A stretch of 32,923 nt of DNA from Lysobacterales bacterium (lineage in GTDB: Bacteria; Pseudomonadota; Gammaproteobacteria; Xanthomonadales; SZUA-36), in the NCBI GenBank assembly GCA_013042835.1, contig JABDPJ010000137.1, forward strand, positions 1-32,923, in the 5' to 3' direction. Below the pieces are notes generated by a model that saw only the letters and a program-made list of their open reading frames with translations, was not told the DNA's origin and ran no database searches. The position numbers and the translations under genes were made by a program. Shown piece after piece: positions 1 through 9,374 of this stretch; within the stretch, counting starts at the first letter, position 1, and each line of letters begins with the position of its first letter.

Positions 1-1183
1 GCAGAACGGTGATCAACGCCATGGCTGCAAACACCACCACGTCAAGCCTGAGCCCGGTGAGAAAGCCCAGTCCGGATGCAAGGCGTTCGGCAAGGCCTGA
101 ATCCACCACGGCTGAACCCAGCGACAAGCCCCCGGCCACCAGCATTAGCGTATCCCACGGCAGACCACGAACGTGCGCCGCGCCCATGACCTGGGTCATC
201 GTCAGGCCAACAATGGGAACCAGGGAAATGGCGACCACGTGAATGCCGTGCAACGGTGTGGTCATCCACAGGGCAATGGTAGCCAGCGATAGCATCGTGA
301 CGATGATCCGGTCACGTTTTTCCGGCAGTGCCGGCTCTTCCATGGCACTCATGTCGAGCTTGATTTCCATCGCTTTGGCCGGGTATCTCCGCAACAGGAA
401 ATACCAGCCAATGACCACCAGCAGCAGCGCCACCGGCACACCCAGAAGCATCCACTCGATAAAGTCGATGGTATGGCCAGCCTCGGCCGCTGCGCCTGCT
501 GCAATGGCGTTAGGCGCGCTGCCGATAATCGTGCCCATACCTCCAACCGAAGCAGCCAGCGGAATGGCGATCAGCAGGGCCTTGCCGAAAGGCTCCTGAT
601 GCCCCATCTGGCGCACAAGTGGCAAGACAGCGCCGACCATCAGCACGGCGGTGGACGTGTTCGAGATGAACATCGAGGCGACGGCGCTGACCAACATGAT
701 GGCCAGCAACACGCGTTCCGGCCGTCTACCGGCCGGTTTGATTGCCAGGGCGAACAGCCGCCGGTCAAGCCCGGTCCGCGACAGGCCCTGCGCCATGAAA
801 AAGCCACCGAGCATCAACCAGATGACAGGGCTTGACCAGGTGTTCAGGTAAGGCGAGGTGTCCCAGGGCTCGGTCATAATCAGCGGAGTTCCTAGTGCGA
901 ACACCAGGTAACCCATGATGAGCAGACCCACGGCAAATGCCGGCACCGCCTCCGTGATCCAGAGGCCGACAGCCACGAGGAAAATGAACAATACCGCACG
1001 TTCCTCCGGAGGCAGTGAAACGGTGAGGGTATTCCAGATGGCGACCGCCGCGATGGTGACCAGGATAAAAAGCAGGAACCGTCTTAACGCGTACCTCTTG
1101 CCTGGTTGCAGAATTCGGAAGGCAGCGCGACGGCTATCGCGATAACCGATCTTGGTGGACAGGTTTTTATCCTGTTGCGTCAT
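1..1183 (-). CDS. SLC13/DASS-family (divalent) anion:Na+ symporter, 3' end beyond window
   Basis: Own translation of the minus strand from the ATG at 1183 stays open to the window edge: MTQQDKNLSTKIGYRDSRRAAFRILQ...VGLWITEAVPAFAVGLLIMGYLVF...MFISNTSTAVLMVGAVLPLVRQ...GTIIGSAPNAIAAGAA. The SNTSTA and GxxPNAI motifs and repeated hydrophobic segments fit DASS transporters. Not in the ORF track because it has no stop inside the window. Confidence 0.88.
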   Translation of the reverse strand, partial: MTQQDKNLSTKIGYRDSRRAAFRILQPGKRYALRRFLLFILVTIAAVAIWNTLTVSLPPEERAVLFIFLVAVGLWITEAVPAFAVGLLIMGYLVFALGTPLIMTEPWDTSPYLNTWSSPVIWLMLGGFFMAQGLSRTGLDRRLFALAIKPAGRRPERVLLAIMLVSAVASMFISNTSTAVLMVGAVLPLVRQMGHQEPFGKALLIAIPLAASVGGMGTIIGSAPNAIAAGAAAEAGHTIDFIEWMLLGVPVALLLVVIGWYFLLRRYPAKAMEIKLDMSAMEEPALPEKRDRIIVTMLSLATIALWMTTPLHGIHVVAISLVPIVGLTMTQVMGAAHVRGLPWDTLMLVAGGLSLGSAVVDSGLAERLASGLGFLTGLRLDVVVFAAMALITVL

Positions 1184-1217
1184 TGCTCAGTCCTTGCTCA
1201 AGCCTCGGCCGTGGCGA

Positions 1218-3704
1218 TCAATTGCCAATGGGTGAACCCGGAGGCGCGGACTGCACCTTGCCTGGCGGTACCCTGGACGGGTCATTTTTCAGTGTAGCAA
1301 TGTTCAGGCGTGCAAACCTGTAATGTGCGGCCCACTCAGCTTCCAGGCGGTCTGGCTTCTGCTTTGCCAGGAACGCATCCAGTTTCTGTATCGAATGGTA
1401 TGCCTGTGCACGTAGTTCGGGGGCAGCATCGGCGTCACTGGTGAGCTTCAGCAGGCGTTGCAGAAACTGGTTGCCCGCAAGGCGCTGAATGGCTCCGTTG
1501 ATACCGGACTGTCTTGCATCGAACCAGCATGATTGCGCCATTGCATCGAGCACTTCAGGGAATCCCGGCATTGACGCGTCGCTGGCATGAAAGGCGTTCA
1601 TGCGCGCAGCGCGATGCGGGTTGATCAAGACATCCAGAGTCAGGCTGATTGCACTGGCAGCGGGCGACAGAGGGTCAAATACGGTGCCGGTATCGCGGCT
1701 GAATGACTCGCGTCCCAGGCCATGTCCGGGCGGTCGCGGTGGGATGCTGTCCAGCAGAGACTGCGGCAGCGCAAGCAAATCAGGTTCCAGCGTGTTGACC
1801 AGCATATCAATGGCCGCCTCTTGCCTTGCGGCGTCGACCGTCACCGGTGTTGCCTGACCGTCAGCCCGCATACCGTAGGTGAAGTACTGTCCGCCGATAA
1901 GTTTGCCGACCGCTTGAATCTGGAACCTGTGTAACAGGTATATGGGCACCAGCGACTCTTCGATGCTGGCCAGCGGTCTGCCCGGCCGGATGTTGCGTTC
2001 GCCAAAGTTGGCCAGCGCCACAGAGCGTACCTTGAGCAGGTGCTCGAGTTCTGCCATTGCATCCTTGCCGTTGTCCCAGAGGTTACCGAACGGGTGGGCG
2101 CTGCCAGAGTCGCGGGAATGTTCATCAGCGACGTAGAGCAGACCAGAGGCAATGGTCTCTTCGATGATCCTCTTTCTTTCGGCGTCCTCGTCAAACGACT
2201 CCGGAAAGTCCTGGTAGGCATACAGAACTGTGCGCTTGTCCCATGCCCCGATACCCGTGCTATAGGCGTCGGAAAGGTCCAGGCCGCCTTCGCCGTCAAA
2301 ACGGATCAGCGGGAACGGGTAGTCCATCACCGACGAGCGGTCGTCGACGCTGGCGGCGAAATTGTGTTCCATGCCGAGCGTATGACCCACCTCGTGTGCG
2401 GACAGCTGGCGGATACGCGCCAGGGACATTTCCAGCATTGTGTCCGGCAACTGGCCGTCCGTGTACGGCGCCAGCAAGCCTTCTGCAATCAAGTAGTCCT
2501 GACGCACGCGCAGTGAGCCGAGGCTGACATGTCCCTTCAATATTTCACCGCTGCGCGGATCCACCACGGATGATCCATAGGACCAGCCCCGCGTGGAGCG
2601 GTGTACCCATTGGATCACGTTGTAGCGAACGTCCATGGGGTCGGCTCCCTCAGGCAACAGCCTGACCTGGAAAGCGTCGCGGTAACCGGCGGCCTCAAAG
2701 GCCTGGTTCCACCAGCTTGCACCCTCCAACAGCGCCGAGCGGATCGGCTCCGGCGCACCCGGGTCGAGGTAATAGACGATGGGCTCGACGGCTGCGGAGA
2801 TATCCGCCTGCGGATCCTGTTTTTCAAGTCGATGGCGTCGACCATAAAGTACCTGTACCGGTTCACCGACCGGTACGGCGTAGTCCGTAAAACCGTTGCC
2901 GCCTGGCGAGCCTATGATGCCGGCCCGGGGGTCAAAGGGCAGTGGTGTGTAGTTATCATCCGGCAGGCGGATGAACGAGTGGTGCAGGTGCACGGTAACT
3001 GAGGTCGCGTCCGGAACGACGGTCGACAAAATGTCGCTGACCACTTTACCGTCGTCATTGTATTTTCTCTCGCCGGAATAGCTGACGATGGCTTCCACCT
3101 CGGTGTTGTCAGGAAATGCCATGGTGCGCGGCAGGAAAATGGCTGAACGTGTCGGATCAGGCTGGTAACTTCCCTGTTGTGCGCGGTTGAGCCGCGTGGA
3201 AATGCCATGTGCATCACGCAGGAAAAAATCCGTGGCATCGACAAGCACCGAGCCGTTGGATTCAGCCACCCGTTCAAAGCCCCAGACCACTGAACGGGCG
3301 AATGAACTGTCGACCGCCATCAGTTCAGCGGCGTCATCGGAACTGGCCCGGTATCGGGTGTTATTTTCGATCAATAAAACTTTCGGTCCGGAACGGAAAA
3401 ACTCTACCAGGCGTGTGGCCCCCAGTTGCCCCCGGTCCAAACCAAGGTCATTGGAACCAACCCCGCGCGCCATGGAGGATTGGTAGATAATCTCCTGTCC
3501 CATGTTGTCGATCCGCAGCAGGAGGCGACCTTGTCTCTCGTCCCAGTAAAGATCCAGAAACCCCGGCATATGAACAAGGCCACTGGTTTTTTCCTTGATG
3601 CTGACAGCTTGTTCCCCGACGTCGCCGGTTTGTTTGGCAAACGCAAATTGAGAACCCATCAAGAGAACAAAACAGGCGGTGAGCAGGTTTCTGGCGAGGT
3701 GCAT
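1218..3704 (-). CDS. secreted zinc-dependent metalloprotease (HEVGHTLGMEHNF; DUF5117/DUF4953-type)
   Basis: 852-aa ORF 1218..3776; the internal Met at 3704 gives a signal peptide (MHLARNLLTACFVLLMGSQFAFA). Metzincin-like HExxHxxGxxHN motif in LSAHEVGHTLGMEHNFAASVDDRSSVMDY. Confidence 0.85.
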   Translation of the reverse strand: MHLARNLLTACFVLLMGSQFAFAKQTGDVGEQAVSIKEKTSGLVHMPGFLDLYWDERQGRLLLRIDNMGQEIIYQSSMARGVGSNDLGLDRGQLGATRLVEFFRSGPKVLLIENNTRYRASSDDAAELMAVDSSFARSVVWGFERVAESNGSVLVDATDFFLRDAHGISTRLNRAQQGSYQPDPTRSAIFLPRTMAFPDNTEVEAIVSYSGERKYNDDGKVVSDILSTVVPDATSVTVHLHHSFIRLPDDNYTPLPFDPRAGIIGSPGGNGFTDYAVPVGEPVQVLYGRRHRLEKQDPQADISAAVEPIVYYLDPGAPEPIRSALLEGASWWNQAFEAAGYRDAFQVRLLPEGADPMDVRYNVIQWVHRSTRGWSYGSSVVDPRSGEILKGHVSLGSLRVRQDYLIAEGLLAPYTDGQLPDTMLEMSLARIRQLSAHEVGHTLGMEHNFAASVDDRSSVMDYPFPLIRFDGEGGLDLSDAYSTGIGAWDKRTVLYAYQDFPESFDEDAERKRIIEETIASGLLYVADEHSRDSGSAHPFGNLWDNGKDAMAELEHLLKVRSVALANFGERNIRPGRPLASIEESLVPIYLLHRFQIQAVGKLIGGQYFTYGMRADGQATPVTVDAARQEAAIDMLVNTLEPDLLALPQSLLDSIPPRPPGHGLGRESFSRDTGTVFDPLSPAASAISLTLDVLINPHRAARMNAFHASDASMPGFPEVLDAMAQSCWFDARQSGINGAIQRLAGNQFLQRLLKLTSDADAAPELRAQAYHSIQKLDAFLAKQKPDRLEAEWAAHYRFARLNIATLKNDPSRVPPGKVQSAPPGSPIGN

Positions 3705-4031
3705 GGTTATCCAGCCGTATAGTCGTTTTACAAGGTGGCATATCTTAGCCGAAAGTTGGCTTGCAGGCTTGATCAATTGGCCAGAACAGGCAGTCAGATG
3801 GCATTTTCGTGGAACTAAACCCAGCGCTTCCCGGTCGCAACTTGTAAGGGGTGAATACAGGTTCGACCTGAAACTGAAAAGTGATAAAATTCAGTTTGTG
3901 GGATTGTTGCCTGCAGCCATTTACCCAGGGTGACCGCCATGATCGGATTAACGCCTTTCTCCAGCCTTTCGGATTTCTTTTTTGTTACAAAACCGCACCA
4001 TCCTGCCGGTTTGTTCAATCACCGCCTGCAC

Positions 4032-5705
4032 ATGTTTACACTCGCGGCCATCAGCTTGTTGATGATTTCCGTCCCGGTATTGGCCCAGGATCAGCTTGGC
4101 AATGACATCCTCGGTGAGGCGGCCTATGACGCGCTTGGCAGTTCGGTGTCGCTGTCGGCCGATGGCAAGCGCCTGGCAACCGGCGCGCCAGGTAGTGACT
4201 CCACGGGTTTTGATGCCGGCCAGGTTCTTCTCTACCAATGGTCAGGGACGGATTGGAACCGGATGGGCGGGGATATCGGGGGTGAAACGGCATATGACCA
4301 GTCAGGCAGTTCTCTGTCCCTGTCGATGGATGGTGAGCGGGTGGCCATCGGTGCACCGGGCAATGATGGCAATGGATTCGATTCCGGAAGCGTGCGCGTT
4401 TTCGAGTGGACGGGGACCGACTGGACTCAGCTTGGCGGCGATATCCGCGGCGAAGCAGCTAATGATGAATCAGGCGCATCGGTCGCGTTGTCCGCAGATG
4501 GCTTGCGACTGGCTGTTGGCGCCCCCAAAAATGACGGCAACGGCATTGACTCCGGTCACGTCCGCATCTACGAGTGGTCCGACGGCAGTTGGGAACAGTT
4601 AGGTGATGATATTGACGGTGAGACATTCGGGGATGAATCCGGCTGGTCGGTAGCACTGTCTTCAAATGGTAACCTGATCGCTATTGGTGCAATGAAAAAT
4701 GACGGTGGTGGAATTGAAGCGGGTCATGCGCGCGTCTACCAGTGGTCAGGTTCTGAATGGGAACAACTCGGCGGCGACATTGACGGCGAAGCTATCGCGG
4801 ATGAATCAGGCTCTTCGGTGTCGTTGTCATCACGGGGCGACTACCTTGCCGTCGGTGCACACAAGAATGACGGTAATGGAATTGACGCCGGCCATGTGCG
4901 TATCTACCAATGGTCGGGTAACGCCTGGAATCAGCTTGGTTCCGATATTGACGGTGAAGCGTTTGGTGACAATTCCGGCTGGTCGATCTCCCTGTCCGCG
5001 GATGCAAAAAACCTCGCCATCGGAGCGCCCAACTATAACGGCAACGGTATAGACTCGGGACACGCGCGATTGTATCAATGGTCGGATATGACCTGGACAA
5101 AGACCGGCGCCGACATCGATGGCGCTGCCTTTGGTGACAAGGCGGGTTGGTCCGTGGCGCTCTCCACCTACGCCAACAGGCTGGCCGTCGGATCGCCATT
5201 GAATATTAACGATAATGGCATCGAGGCGGGTGAGTTGCGTGTTTTCGATATCAGCACGTTCAACCCATTCAGTATGAATCCCGGTCTCAACGACGCCTGG
5301 TACAACCCGGTAACCAGTGGGCAGGGTTTCTTTATCAATGTATTTCCGGACCTCGGTGTGGTTTCGCTGGCATGGTTCACCTACGACACCGAACTCCCGC
5401 CCCCGGATGCGGTTGCCAACCTCGGTGACCCGGGCCACCGCTGGCTGACGGCCCTGGGTCCGTTATCCGGCAGGCAGGCCACCATGCAGATCGAGATGAC
5501 ATCGGAGGGGCTGTTCGATACGGCGACAGACATTATACGCACGGATCCACCTGGTTCTGACGGCACGATTGTGCTGACTTTCTATGGCTGTAACGCCGCT
5601 ACCGCTGAATACGATATACCGTCGATCAACCGCAAGGATACGGTTTACCTGCAGCGCGTCGCCAATGACAATATCGTGCTGTGCGAGGCTTTGAGCGCAG
5701 ACTGA
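4032..5705 (+). CDS. secreted seven-repeat beta-propeller-like protein with distinct C-terminal domain
   Basis: ORF 3930..5705; the Met at 4032 gives a signal peptide (MFTLAAISLLMISVPVLAQ). Seven consecutive 56-aa units of the form DIxGEaxxDxSGxSvsLSxdgxxlAiGAPxNDGNGidsGhvRvYqWsgxxWxqlGg, then a ~150-aa non-repeat C-terminus. Confidence 0.85.
   Translation: MFTLAAISLLMISVPVLAQDQLGNDILGEAAYDALGSSVSLSADGKRLATGAPGSDSTGFDAGQVLLYQWSGTDWNRMGGDIGGETAYDQSGSSLSLSMDGERVAIGAPGNDGNGFDSGSVRVFEWTGTDWTQLGGDIRGEAANDESGASVALSADGLRLAVGAPKNDGNGIDSGHVRIYEWSDGSWEQLGDDIDGETFGDESGWSVALSSNGNLIAIGAMKNDGGGIEAGHARVYQWSGSEWEQLGGDIDGEAIADESGSSVSLSSRGDYLAVGAHKNDGNGIDAGHVRIYQWSGNAWNQLGSDIDGEAFGDNSGWSISLSADAKNLAIGAPNYNGNGIDSGHARLYQWSDMTWTKTGADIDGAAFGDKAGWSVALSTYANRLAVGSPLNINDNGIEAGELRVFDISTFNPFSMNPGLNDAWYNPVTSGQGFFINVFPDLGVVSLAWFTYDTELPPPDAVANLGDPGHRWLTALGPLSGRQATMQIEMTSEGLFDTATDIIRTDPPGSDGTIVLTFYGCNAATAEYDIPSINRKDTVYLQRVANDNIVLCEALSAD
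4104..5252 (+). repeat. seven in-frame protein-coding tandem repeats, 168 nt period (last unit shortened)
   Basis: Units begin at 4104, 4272, 4440, 4608, 4776, 4944 and 5112, each starting GAY-AT(C/T) (Asp-Ile), six of them 56 codons long. Confidence 0.9.
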
Positions 5706-5738
5706 CAACGCCTGGCAGGGTGCCGCAACAACTCCTGC

Positions 5739-6497
5739 TCACAAAACTGTCAACGGGAACGTTTCGTTGGTGGCCATTGGAATTGTTTTGCAGGCGCTCA
5801 AGTCGATATCGACACCTGCCGCGTTAAGCGCCAGCGCTACCTTGTAACGCCGGTTTACGGCCACCCGCCAGAATTTCCAGCTGCCGGCATCGTCGTCCAA
5901 ATCCGCGTGCACCTGGAAGCCATCGAGCCTGTCGTCTCTGAACAAAAAGGTGAACTTGTCCAGCGGTATGGCAAGGCCGAGGCCGCGCGCCTTGATATAG
6001 GATTCCTTCAGCGTCCAATAATCGAAAAACCGTTGCTTTTGCCTGGCTGCCGGCAAGTTGCGAATTTCATCGATCTCCTGCGGGGAAAAATAGCTGGCAA
6101 GACTGTCCATATCCGTACGCGTGGACCTCTCCGTGTCCTCCGTGTCCACACCGATGTCGTAACCCCGCACGATGGCGCAGACGATCAATCCCCGCGTGTG
6201 GGAGATGTTGAACCTGACCGGGACTTCCACCTCCGGATGTTCAATATCCGGCTTGCCATAAGCGCTGGCAGTGAATTTCCAGGTGACCGGATCAACGGGG
6301 AAAAATGTCGACAGGCTGCTGCGAATCAATGCGCGGGTCACCAGGTACTGATGACGATGGCCTGCATAATAAAAACGGGCCATTTGCGCTGACTCGGCTT
6401 CGCTCAACAGGGATTCGTAACGCCGCAGCAATTTCCGGTCTGATATTTGTTCGGGAAAGGAAAAAAAGAGATGAACCCGGTGGCTGGTCAGTTCCAT
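5739..6497 (-). CDS. Sfp-type 4'-phosphopantetheinyl transferase
   Basis: 252 aa; FNISHTRGLIVCAIVRGYDIGVDTED and FFDYWTLKESYIKARGLGLAIPLDKFTF are hallmark PPTase motifs. Confidence 0.9.
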   Translation of the reverse strand: MELTSHRVHLFFSFPEQISDRKLLRRYESLLSEAESAQMARFYYAGHRHQYLVTRALIRSSLSTFFPVDPVTWKFTASAYGKPDIEHPEVEVPVRFNISHTRGLIVCAIVRGYDIGVDTEDTERSTRTDMDSLASYFSPQEIDEIRNLPAARQKQRFFDYWTLKESYIKARGLGLAIPLDKFTFLFRDDRLDGFQVHADLDDDAGSWKFWRVAVNRRYKVALALNAAGVDIDLSACKTIPMATNETFPLTVL

Positions 6498-6573
6498 TTC
6501 AGCACCTGAAGGGCTTCAATGCCTGAGGCAAGGCTCTGCCTACACCGCATCCTGTATGTGCCGGACGCAAAAA

Positions 6574-7491
6574 TCAGCCCCAGCGGCGATGCATCCAAAG
6601 CCATTGCTCAGGATATTCCCGCACCCAGTCTTCGATCACGCTGGTGATGAGTTCCGTGGCGCCCCGAATGTCGATGTCGCCATCTTCATCGCGGGGCAAA
6701 ACGAGTTCGTCGGTGATTTCAAGACGGTAACGGCCGTTGGGCAAGCGAATGCTGCGGGCGCCGTGAACAGGGCAGTTGTAACGCCGCGCCAGCTTGGCCA
6801 GCAGGGTATTGGTGGGTGCATCGTGGCCAAAGAATGGCACCTTGATGCCGCGGCGAAACTTCTGATCGACGAGCAATCCCACGTGCTCATTGTTTTCAAG
6901 AGCCCTCACCAACTGGAACGAAGCCCCGGGACCCGATGCGATCAGGTTGGTTTCAAGTTGCTGACGCGCCTTGGCAACGTGCTTCGCAGCATATTTGTTG
7001 TTGGGCTTTCTGAATAACGATTTGACCTCGAGGCCATACTTGGCAGCGACCATGGGCAGTAATTCAAAATTGGCGATATGACCGGTGAAAAGCAATGCAG
7101 GCAAGCCATCATCGCGCAGTTTTAAGAATTGCCCGGCGTTCACGATTTCAAAACGATCGGAGGTTTCGAGGTCTCCCGCCAGGTCGAAAATTTCATCGGC
7201 GTAGACATACTCAGTCAACGATCTGGCCATTTGCGCCCAGTTTTCGCTGGCGAGTTGCTGGCGCTCCTCGAGGCTCTTCTCGGGAAAGGCAAGCGCCAGG
7301 TTGTCCATGACGATCCTGTGACGCCAGATTTTAGGCCCCAACCAGCGAGCAAAACGCTCGAACAGCCTGGCCGCACGCTCCATCGGAATAAGCCGCAGCA
7401 TTTTCAGGGACAGGAAAACAAACTGGGCGGAAAACCAGTCGCGAACCGCCAGGATGAATTGCAGGAACCGGTAACGCAGCGGCAATTTCAT
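6574..7491 (-). CDS. lpxXL: LpxL/HtrB-family lipid A acyltransferase, LpxXL-like
   Basis: 305 aa; HIANFE (HX4E) motif in LLFTGHIANFELLPMVAAKYG, and GLLVDQKFRRGIKVPFFGHDAPTNTLLAKLA. The symbol is based on operon context. Confidence 0.8.
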   Translation of the reverse strand: MKLPLRYRFLQFILAVRDWFSAQFVFLSLKMLRLIPMERAARLFERFARWLGPKIWRHRIVMDNLALAFPEKSLEERQQLASENWAQMARSLTEYVYADEIFDLAGDLETSDRFEIVNAGQFLKLRDDGLPALLFTGHIANFELLPMVAAKYGLEVKSLFRKPNNKYAAKHVAKARQQLETNLIASGPGASFQLVRALENNEHVGLLVDQKFRRGIKVPFFGHDAPTNTLLAKLARRYNCPVHGARSIRLPNGRYRLEITDELVLPRDEDGDIDIRGATELITSVIEDWVREYPEQWLWMHRRWG

Positions 7492-7537
7492 TCAGGTGAC
7501 CCCGGATTTGCGGGTGCCTGCCAGAGTACAATCATGG

Positions 7538-8563
7538 TCAAAGCGTAACGATAATTTTGCCGAATACCTGGCGGTTTTCGAGCCTTTCGAGCCCTTCACC
7601 GATCTTTTCCATGGGAATTTCCAGGTCGATCACCGGCTTGACGGTTCCATTGGCGAGTTTTTCAAGTGCGTTGTGGATGTTGCGCATGGTGCAGCCGAAA
7701 CTACCGATCAGGCGCAACTGCCGTTGAAACAGCTGGAACAGGTTGATTTCAGCTTTGATACCCGTGGTTGAACCACAGGTGACCAGCCGTCCGCCGATTT
7801 TCAGTGAAAACATGCTGCCCTCAAAGGTATCGACGCCAACGTGTTCAAAGACCACGTCCACACCCTGCTTTTTGGTCAGTTTACGCAGGCGGCCTTCGAA
7901 ACGGTCGGTGTTGTAGTTGATGGCGTGATCGGCGCCGAGGTCCAGCGCCTGTTGGGCCTTTTCATCATTGCCCACCGTGGTATAGACCGTGCAATCGATG
8001 GCTTTGGCAAGTTGGATAGCGGCAGTGCCGATACCGCTGCCACCGGCCTGGACGAGGATACTCTCGCCGTGCTGGAGTTTCGCGTTATCGAACAGCATGT
8101 GTTCAACCGTGCCGAAGGTTATCGGTGTGAGTGCTGCGGCAACCGGGTCGAGGTCCTGCGGCGCTGTTACGAAAAGGCGGGCTGGAAAATTCATCATTTC
8201 CTGGGCGAAACCGTCGATATGAAATCCGAAGACGCCGTTGACGTTTTCACACAGGTTGTCACGGCCCTCAATACAGGGCTTGCAGGTGCCGCAGGTGTTG
8301 GCCCCATAAAGCGCGCCGACCTGGCCGACATGCAAATCTTTGACGTTTTTGCCGACCGCAACGATTTCGCCGGATGCTTCCGCGCCGACGGTTATGGGCA
8401 GTTCGCGCTTGGCAAAAGCCATGCCGCGCCAGCCCCATACATCGATATGATTGAGCGCGACCGCGCAAATCCGGACCTGTATTTCATCATCACCCGGAGG
8501 GGGAGGGGCGTCCACCTCGGTAATCCTCAGGTCACGTTCTCCGAAATTTCGTAATGCTCGCAT
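7538..8563 (-). CDS. zinc-containing alcohol dehydrogenase (MDR superfamily), Adh2XL-like
   Basis: 341 aa; structural zinc lobe CGTCKPCIEGRDNLC, cofactor-binding VQAGGSGIGTAAIQLAKA. Confidence 0.88.
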   Translation of the reverse strand: MRALRNFGERDLRITEVDAPPPPGDDEIQVRICAVALNHIDVWGWRGMAFAKRELPITVGAEASGEIVAVGKNVKDLHVGQVGALYGANTCGTCKPCIEGRDNLCENVNGVFGFHIDGFAQEMMNFPARLFVTAPQDLDPVAAALTPITFGTVEHMLFDNAKLQHGESILVQAGGSGIGTAAIQLAKAIDCTVYTTVGNDEKAQQALDLGADHAINYNTDRFEGRLRKLTKKQGVDVVFEHVGVDTFEGSMFSLKIGGRLVTCGSTTGIKAEINLFQLFQRQLRLIGSFGCTMRNIHNALEKLANGTVKPVIDLEIPMEKIGEGLERLENRQVFGKIIVTL

Positions 8564-8595
8564 GGTCAGTTCACCGCCAGGTCTAAGAAGGGTTG

Positions 8596-9369
8596 TCAGC
8601 GCTGTATCAGCAATCCGGCCGTCAGTCCGCCGTCGATCGGAATGATGCTGCCGGTGATGTAGCCCGCCAGGGGTGAAAACAGGAAGCGCGTCACGGCGCC
8701 GACTTCTTCCGGCCGGGCAAAACGCCTCAGCGGAATCTGTTTCTCAAGTTTTTCCCGGTAGGATGCGTAAGGCGCCAGCAGGTCGGTATCGACGTAACCC
8801 GGCGCAATATAGTTGGCGGTTACGCCTTTACGCGCCATTTCCACCGCCAGCGTTCTGATATAACTCAGCATGGCGCCCTTGCTGGCGGAATAAATTGCGT
8901 TGCCGGAAACCGCGAGTTGGGATGTCACCGAACCGATCGCAACGATACGGCCGCCCCTGGCGCGCATCAATGGCCGCGCGGCAGCACCGGCCAGCCGTGT
9001 CATTGCCCAGAAATTGAGTTGGAAAAGCGCTTCGGCTTTGTCCTGGTCAGCAAGCACCGCCAAGGTGTCGTAAGATCCGCCGGCATTGTAGACGAGGCCG
9101 TACAGCGACTCTGACTCACCGATCAGCCGGGCAAATTCATCCACCTGTTCGCGCTCTGACAGATCAACCTGGTGGCTGGTGATGGATTGTGACGGGTAAC
9201 CGGCCTGCAGGTCTGCGCACAGTTGCGCCGCTTCATCGGCCGAACCGCGGTACGAAAACGTCACGTCGTAACCTTCCTCGGCGAGCGCGGTGACGATGCC
9301 CTTGCCAATACCCTTGGCTCCGCCTGCAACGAAAACTGTTTTCCCACTGGCCTGGTTGTTCACGTGCAA
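8596..9369 (-). CDS. SDR-family 3-oxoacyl-ACP reductase (FabG-like)
   Basis: 257 aa; GGAKGIGKGI nucleotide-binding motif, YSASKGAMLSYIRTLAVEMARKGVTANYIAPGYVDTDL. Confidence 0.9.
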   Translation of the reverse strand: MHVNNQASGKTVFVAGGAKGIGKGIVTALAEEGYDVTFSYRGSADEAAQLCADLQAGYPSQSITSHQVDLSEREQVDEFARLIGESESLYGLVYNAGGSYDTLAVLADQDKAEALFQLNFWAMTRLAGAAARPLMRARGGRIVAIGSVTSQLAVSGNAIYSASKGAMLSYIRTLAVEMARKGVTANYIAPGYVDTDLLAPYASYREKLEKQIPLRRFARPEEVGAVTRFLFSPLAGYITGSIIPIDGGLTAGLLIQR

Positions 9370-9374
9370 GGCTC

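Noticed and set aside
4104-5252. Regular repeats resembling a CRISPR-like or minisatellite array
   Set aside because: The 168-nt periodicity is in frame, encodes degenerate but constrained protein blades, and has no spacer/repeat organisation.
4830-5438. Minus-strand 202-aa ORF with repetitive translation
   Set aside because: Its repeats only mirror the sense propeller repeats on the plus strand.
7841-8554. Plus-strand 237-aa ORF
   Set aside because: Antisense to the zinc MDR gene; typical shadow ORF.
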